From Gemmatimonadaceae bacterium (GTDB lineage Bacteria; Gemmatimonadota; Gemmatimonadetes; Gemmatimonadales; Gemmatimonadaceae): a stretch of DNA of 11,588 nt. The position numbers and the translations under genes were made by a program. The notes under the pieces are model-generated. The model worked only from the letters and a program-made list of their open reading frames with translations. It ran no database searches and was not told the DNA's origin. This document shows positions 6,199 through 11,588 of the stretch, one piece after another. The DNA lies in contig JALOPO010000138.1 in NCBI GenBank assembly GCA_025453855.1, positions 1-11,588 of the forward strand. Direction: 5' to 3'. Each line of letters starts with the position of its first letter. Position 1 is the first letter of the stretch.

Positions 6199-7464
6199 TC
6201 AGCGCCCCACCGCCGCCAGCAGCCGCCCCAGGAACTCGTTCGCGGCGCCGTTCTCGATCCAGCGCACCACCGCCACCAGGTCGTGCTCGGGGCTCACGAA
6301 GACCAGGTTCATCCCGTTCCCCACGTGCCCGAACGCGCTCGCCGGCGCAGCCGGCATCCACTTGCGATCGGTGTTCAGGAACCAGTTCATGTAGCCGTAC
6401 GTCGGCTCGGGCACCGTGGGCGTGAGCGCCTGCGTCACCCACTGCTCGCTCAGGAGGCGACGCTCGCCCCAGACGCCGCGGCGCAGCGTGAGCAGGCCGA
6501 AGCGCGCCATGTCCCACGCATTGATGTACATCCCGCCGCCCCAGTGGCCGCCGCCGCTCACCACCTGCACCGGGCGCCCGTCGAGCGTGATCCACGCATT
6601 GTCGTAGCCCGTCCAGCGCCACGTGCGCGATGCGCCGATGGGGTCCATCACCTCGTCGCGGAGCACCTCGGGGAGGGGGCGTCGCCAGATGTTCGTGGCC
6701 GCGAGCGCGAGCACGTTCACGCGCACGTCGTTGTACTCGTATGTCGTGCCACTGGGTGACCGCGGGCGCGTCGTCCACGTCGACGCGTCGGCGGCGGGAC
6801 GATCGGCCCACTCGGGCTTGCCCCAGAGCGTCCCTTCCCAGTCACTCGTCTGCCGCAGCAGCGCGTCCCAGGTGATGGTGCGGTTGTGCGGAGTCTCCCA
6901 CAGCCGCAGGAACGGCGTCGCGCCAAGGCGCTCACCCGGCTCGCTCTCGGCCGCCGTGCGCAGCCGCTGCACCGGGGCCTGCGAGCGCCACACCGTGTCG
7001 TGCACGCTCGCGATCAGCCCGCGCTCGACGGCCACGCCCACGACGGTCGACAGGAACGACTTGGTGACCGAGAAGGTCATGTCCACGCGATCGGGCGCGC
7101 CCCACTGCGCGATCACGTAGCCGCCGCGCACGATCACGCCGCTCGGCGCACCGCGCGGGGCGATCGGCCCCACCGGCGCGTCGAACGGTTCGCGGCCGAG
7201 CGTGCGGTAGTGGTTCGCCTCGAGGTCGCGCCCCCCCTTCGCCTCGTTGGCGATGGCGAAGGCGATCGCATCGGCGAGGCGTGCGGAGTCCACGCCCGCC
7301 GTCGATGGGCGACGCTGCTCCCACGTGCGCCCGGGGACGTACGCGGCGCGACCGCGCGCCGCCCCCTGCGCGTCGAGCGTGCTCGCGACCGCGAGGGACC
7401 ACGTCACCGCCCAGGCCATGCGCAGGGGCGCGCGCCCCCTCACCACAGAGCGGCGCGTGCGCAT
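6199..7464 (-). CDS. Secreted class C beta-lactamase-family serine hydrolase (S12-like)
   Basis: An intact protein of 421 residues. Residues 10-32 form a signal peptide with a probable cut between Ala32 and Gln33. The catalytic SxxK motif is SVTK (Ser132, Lys135) in MTFSVTKSFLSTVVGVAVERGLI. The second motif is YEYNDVRVN (242-250); Tyr244 is the likely catalytic tyrosine. The third is HVGNG (380-384), replacing the KTG of true penicillin-binding enzymes. Also visible are LLRQTSDWEG (202-211) and SGGGHWGGGMYINAWDMARFG (303-323), common in this family. Members act as esterases, D-aminopeptidases or amide hydrolases, and few are true beta-lactamases; the substrate is unknown. It acts in the periplasm or outside the cell. 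The ATG at 7464 lies one base after the stop of the upstream lipoprotein gene, which suggests translational coupling. Confidence 0.9.
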   Translation of the reverse strand: MRTRRSVVRGRAPLRMAWAVTWSLAVASTLDAQGAARGRAAYVPGRTWEQRRPSTAGVDSARLADAIAFAIANEAKGGRDLEANHYRTLGREPFDAPVGPIAPRGAPSGVIVRGGYVIAQWGAPDRVDMTFSVTKSFLSTVVGVAVERGLIASVHDTVWRSQAPVQRLRTAAESEPGERLGATPFLRLWETPHNRTITWDALLRQTSDWEGTLWGKPEWADRPAADASTWTTRPRSPSGTTYEYNDVRVNVLALAATNIWRRPLPEVLRDEVMDPIGASRTWRWTGYDNAWITLDGRPVQVVSGGGHWGGGMYINAWDMARFGLLTLRRGVWGERRLLSEQWVTQALTPTVPEPTYGYMNWFLNTDRKWMPAAPASAFGHVGNGMNLVFVSPEHDLVAVVRWIENGAANEFLGRLLAAVGR

Positions 7465-7465
7465 G

Positions 7466-8194
7466 TCAGCGCGCCGTCACGCGCTGGAGCACGTTCACCG
7501 TCGGCTCCGCGACGCCGTCCACGCCGCTGCTCGCGCGCACCGTGAAGCCGTAGTCGCCGGCGCGGGTCGTGTCGGGGATGAGGATCGTGACCGTGGCGCG
7601 CGTCACCGTGGCGGGGACGGTCGGCGCGTTCACCTCGGCCACCCAGCCCGGTGGCAGGTTGAGGATGCGGAGCGCGATCGGCGCCGCGAAGCCGGCCGAG
7701 CGCGACACCGTGACGACGCTCGTGCGCACGCGATCCGCGCCGCGCCCGATCGAGTCGGGCGTCGTCGCCGTCACGCCGATCGAGGGCGAGGCCGGCGTGG
7801 CACCGACGACCAGCGAGAGCGGGAGCGTGGCGGTGCGGTTGTCGCTGCTGCGCGCCTGCACCGAGATCGGGTAGGTGCCGGCGACCGCGCTCGCGCTCGC
7901 GTCGAAGGTGAGCGCGACCACGCTGTCGGTGGCCGGCACCGGGTTCCGCCCGAAGACGGCGGTCACGTTCGCCGGGAGGCCGGTGAGCGTGAGCTGCACC
8001 GCCCCCGCCGAGGCGCCCGCGCGCCGGAACTGCAGTTCGGTGCTCGTGCGCCGCCCGATGAAGGCGGCCGGCTCGGTGTTCTCGATGCCCATCGAGAAGG
8101 CCGAGCCCGGGTCGGTGGTGCTGCCGCAGCCGGCGAGGGCGGCGATGGCGAGGAGCAGCGCGACGCGCGCGGACGAACGAGGGGACGACGACAT
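7466..8194 (-). CDS. Lipoprotein with two Ig-like (COG1470-type) beta-sandwich domains
   Basis: No known enzyme. From ATG 8194 it is 242 residues; an in-frame ATG at 8218 would add eight residues and neither start has a clear ribosome-binding site. The signal sequence ends in LAALAGC-type lipobox (residues 19-23, Cys23 lipidated), so the protein is membrane-anchored. Two similar modules follow. In the first, LTLTGLPANVTAVFGRNPV and FDASASAVAGTYPISVQARSS appear. In the second, LRILNLPPGWVAEVNAPTV and ILIPDTTRAGDYGFTVRASS appear. This pattern of a 'glyP..V' turn followed by 'T.AG.Y.F.V.A' is typical of NPCBM-associated/COG1470-like Ig folds used as spacers or binding modules on the cell surface. 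It lies between the metallophosphoesterase and serine hydrolase genes and is probably co-transcribed with both. Confidence 0.8.
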   Translation of the reverse strand: MSSSPRSSARVALLLAIAALAGCGSTTDPGSAFSMGIENTEPAAFIGRRTSTELQFRRAGASAGAVQLTLTGLPANVTAVFGRNPVPATDSVVALTFDASASAVAGTYPISVQARSSDNRTATLPLSLVVGATPASPSIGVTATTPDSIGRGADRVRTSVVTVSRSAGFAAPIALRILNLPPGWVAEVNAPTVPATVTRATVTILIPDTTRAGDYGFTVRASSGVDGVAEPTVNVLQRVTAR

Positions 8195-8264
8195 CGGGAT
8201 CGGGATGATGGAGGGCATGGAATGGAAGGCAGGTGCATCCGTGCGGCGACGCGAGGACGACGCC

Positions 8265-9275
8265 TCAGGGCACGAGGATCGGCTCGAAGCGGAAGAGGTT
8301 GGGATTGGACGGCTCGACGGTCAGCAGCAGCCCGTGCTCGCTCGGATTCCCGAAGGTCTCGGCGCGGGTGAGGTTCATGAGCTGGCCGCCGCTGCGCGGG
8401 TCGGTGAAGGGCTTGTCGACGCGGAAGTAGTGCGAGTCGCCGTGCACCAGCGCCACCGGCCCGCCGAACGCCGCGGCGTGTCGCTGGAGCGCCGCGCGCA
8501 CCGCGACGAACGCATCGACGCCACGCTGCTGCCCGCGACCGGCCGGCCCCTCGAGATTCGGGTTGGCCTGCATGAGGATCACCACGCCCCGTGCCCGCTC
8601 GCGCGCCGCGAGCGCGAAGGTCGAGTCGAGCCAGGCGAGCGTGGCGATGCGGCGCGCGGTGAACTCGGCCGACGGCACCGTGTCGCGCCCCCAGTTGTCG
8701 TTCGACCCCACCACGTGCAGCGTGGCGAAGCGTACTGCGCCCAGCCGCCAGCGCGCGTTCTCGCGGTACGTGCCGAAGCGCGGCGCCGCCGACTGCCGCT
8801 CCACCGCGATCCGGCGACGCCCGAGGCTCGAGTCGTCGGCGAAGAAGACACGCCGCAGCGCCGCCAGCCGCTCGAGCGGTTCGAAGCCGTTGCGCGCGCA
8901 GTCGGTCCACTCGTTGTCGCCCGGCGTGTAGAGCACCGGGTGCGGGAGCGCATCGAACTCGCGCCGTCGGAGCGCGTACAGCGAGTCGCTGCAGACGGCG
9001 CCGGTGATGTCGCCGACGTGCACCACCGCCGCCACCGGGCGCCGCGCGATCGTGTCGAGCAGCGCATGGTACTGGCGCTCGGCCGCCGCGTAGGTGGGCA
9101 TCCCGGCGGTCATGTAGGGCATGTCGCCGAGGATCGCGATCGAGAACGGCGCATCCCCCGCGGGGGCGCGTGCGGCGCGCGGCGCCGTGCGGCAGGCACC
9201 GACGAGCGCGCCGGCGAGGAGCGTGGCCGCGGCGGCGCGCCACCCGGCGCGACGCGGGAAACGGCGTGGTGACAT
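8265..9275 (-). CDS. Calcineurin-like metallophosphoesterase, lipoprotein
   Basis: An intact protein of 336 residues. Residues 11-28 are a lipoprotein signal (AGALVGAC, Cys28 lipidated). Metal-binding motifs occur in order: ILGDMPY (48-54, Asp51; the usual DxH His is replaced by Pro), VVHVGDI (84-90, Asp89), YTPGDNEW (116-123, Asp120 and Asn121) and HGDSHYF (278-284, His278 and His282). They match the calcineurin-like phosphoesterase superfamily, with a two-metal centre that cleaves phosphomono- or diesters; the true substrate is unknown. The region SNDNWGR (191-197) and the closing SNPNLFRFEP (323-332) are family-like. The ATG 9275 has no Shine-Dalgarno, but TACGAT lies six bases upstream, so the mRNA may be leaderless. 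It is the first gene of the apparent three-gene unit and is divergent from a small secreted protein gene. The 8219-8264 gap after its stop holds nothing recognisable. Confidence 0.88.
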   Translation of the reverse strand: MSPRRFPRRAGWRAAAATLLAGALVGACRTAPRAARAPAGDAPFSIAILGDMPYMTAGMPTYAAAERQYHALLDTIARRPVAAVVHVGDITGAVCSDSLYALRRREFDALPHPVLYTPGDNEWTDCARNGFEPLERLAALRRVFFADDSSLGRRRIAVERQSAAPRFGTYRENARWRLGAVRFATLHVVGSNDNWGRDTVPSAEFTARRIATLAWLDSTFALAARERARGVVILMQANPNLEGPAGRGQQRGVDAFVAVRAALQRHAAAFGGPVALVHGDSHYFRVDKPFTDPRSGGQLMNLTRAETFGNPSEHGLLLTVEPSNPNLFRFEPILVP

Positions 9276-9281
9276 GGCACA

Positions 9282-9287
9282 ATCGTA
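9282..9287 (-). promoter_or_regulatory. Possible -10 box for the metallophosphoesterase gene, leaderless type
   Basis: On the minus strand TACGAT (TAnnnT form) ends six bases before the ATG. This spacing is the same as for TATCTT before ATG 3281, within one base. No Shine-Dalgarno is present, and no clear -35 box is visible. Confidence 0.33.
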
Positions 9288-9413
9288 GTACGCGTGCCCG
9301 ATGCTCGGCGACACATGGCCATGCATGGCGCGCCGCGGCACGCGCGCCCTTGCGGTGGCGAACGACCAAACACAAGGTTCGCCCACCCATCCCCCACTCC
9401 CACCCGCCCCGTC

Positions 9414-9848
9414 GTGCGCGCTCCAGCCCTCCTGCTCCTCGCCGCCGTCGGTACCGGCGCCCTCGTCGCCGCCCGCCCCGCACCGGCGCGGGCCGCGCGC
9501 CATCGCGACGTCGCCGAGGTCACCATCGGCGCCAAGTGCCTCGCGCCGGGCGAGTCGCGCATCGTCGTCACCCCCGACACGCTCGTCATCGCGCAGGGCG
9601 AGTCGGTGTCGTGGGCGATCGAGGCCAATTCGCGCGTGGAGGCGATCGCGATCCGCCCCAAGAACCAGCGCTCGTGGCTCTTCGAGGAGCGCCCGCCCTA
9701 CACCGGCACGCGCACCACGCCGGCGGTCGCGAGCCGCATGCGCGCCGATGCGCGCGGCCGCTACAGCTACAACGTCACCGTCACCTGCCGCGACAGCACG
9801 GGCCAGACATGGATGGAGACGCTCGACCCGGACATCATCGTCAACTGA
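9414..9848 (+). CDS. Small secreted beta-sandwich protein of unknown function, cupredoxin-like fold possible
   Basis: GTG 9414 is chosen because it opens directly with a signal peptide (RAPALLLLAAVGTGALVAARPAPARA, probable cut near residue 27). Upstream in-frame ATGs exist, the first at 9294, but they would add 40 residues of Pro/Arg-rich sequence. No Shine-Dalgarno is seen before either. The mature part begins with VAEVTIGAKCLAPGE, then VTPDTLVIAQGESVSWAIE (52-70), a segment typical of cupredoxin-like beta sandwiches. It ends with GRYSYNVTVTCRDSTG and LDPDIIVN. The two Cys (42 and 125) could form a disulfide. No His/Cys/Met copper site is visible, so copper binding is not supported. A similar ending, PDIIVN, is familiar from small hypothetical proteins of Gemmatimonadota (recollection, not checked). 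The kinase gene starts 31 bp downstream and may be in the same operon. Confidence 0.65.
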   Translation: MRAPALLLLAAVGTGALVAARPAPARAARHRDVAEVTIGAKCLAPGESRIVVTPDTLVIAQGESVSWAIEANSRVEAIAIRPKNQRSWLFEERPPYTGTRTTPAVASRMRADARGRYSYNVTVTCRDSTGQTWMETLDPDIIVN

Positions 9849-9879
9849 TGGTGCCGCCCCGCGCGGACCGCCCGTCGCG

Positions 9880-11588
<1,709 letters not shown>

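Noticed and set aside
6199..7464. A true antibiotic-resistance beta-lactamase
   Set aside because: The third motif is HVG instead of KTG, and the context is a set of generic exported hydrolases. The S12 family contains many esterases and peptidases, so resistance is not supported.
7875..9272. 465-codon plus-strand open frame across the lipoprotein and metallophosphoesterase genes
   Set aside because: No recognisable features, crosses a gene boundary of two well-supported minus-strand genes, and is rich in Arg/Glu/His repeats typical of shadow frames.

Overview
The window is very GC-rich, with G or C at most third codon positions. The gene content suggests a free-living, probably soil-type bacterium, most likely Gemmatimonadota. 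Three things point that way: several secreted serine hydrolases, a Ser/Thr kinase fused through a transmembrane helix to kinesin-light-chain-like TPRs, and three signal peptides that appear to be cut just before a Gln (…AAQ, …DAQ, …DAQ). Another GC-rich phylum such as Acidobacteriota cannot be excluded from the sequence alone. I see no tRNA, rRNA, CRISPR array or transposase.

Layout, left to right. Positions 1-1842 (minus strand) hold a CocE/NonD-type secreted hydrolase cut by the window edge and, upstream of it, a secreted LpqC/PHB-depolymerase-like esterase. A roughly 0.5 kb non-coding divergent region (1843-2394) contains an 18-bp perfect palindrome inside a 29-nt alternating purine/pyrimidine tract. 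On the plus strand, 2395-3714 holds a small membrane protein and an unrecognised soluble protein, both frameshifted. Next comes a 226-bp near-perfect inverted repeat (3763-3988) between convergent genes. Positions 4026-5318 (minus) encode a type II pantothenate kinase and a VOC/glyoxalase-fold protein. Divergent from these, 5497-6172 (plus) is a frameshifted nitroreductase/iodotyrosine-deiodinase-like flavoprotein. Positions 6199-9275 (minus) form an apparent three-gene export cluster: metallophosphoesterase lipoprotein, Ig-like lipoprotein, and class C beta-lactamase-family serine hydrolase, the last two separated by one base. Finally, 9414-11588 (plus) holds a small secreted beta-sandwich protein and the Ser/Thr kinase-TPR protein, which is frameshifted near the window end.

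The genes do not add up to one pathway. The common theme is exported hydrolases and envelope proteins, plus one cytoplasmic coenzyme A biosynthesis enzyme (PanK). I found no defence or otherwise obviously new multi-gene system.

The two most notable signals are (1) the long foldback repeat at 3763-3988, which looks like a MITE/foldback-type repeat or an unusual bidirectional transcript end, and (2) reading-frame breaks in four of the five plus-strand genes and in none of the seven minus-strand genes. At least two of the breaks look like small deletions and one coincides with a 7-bp tandem duplication. The breaks may be consensus/assembly errors or real decay; raw reads or close relatives would decide.
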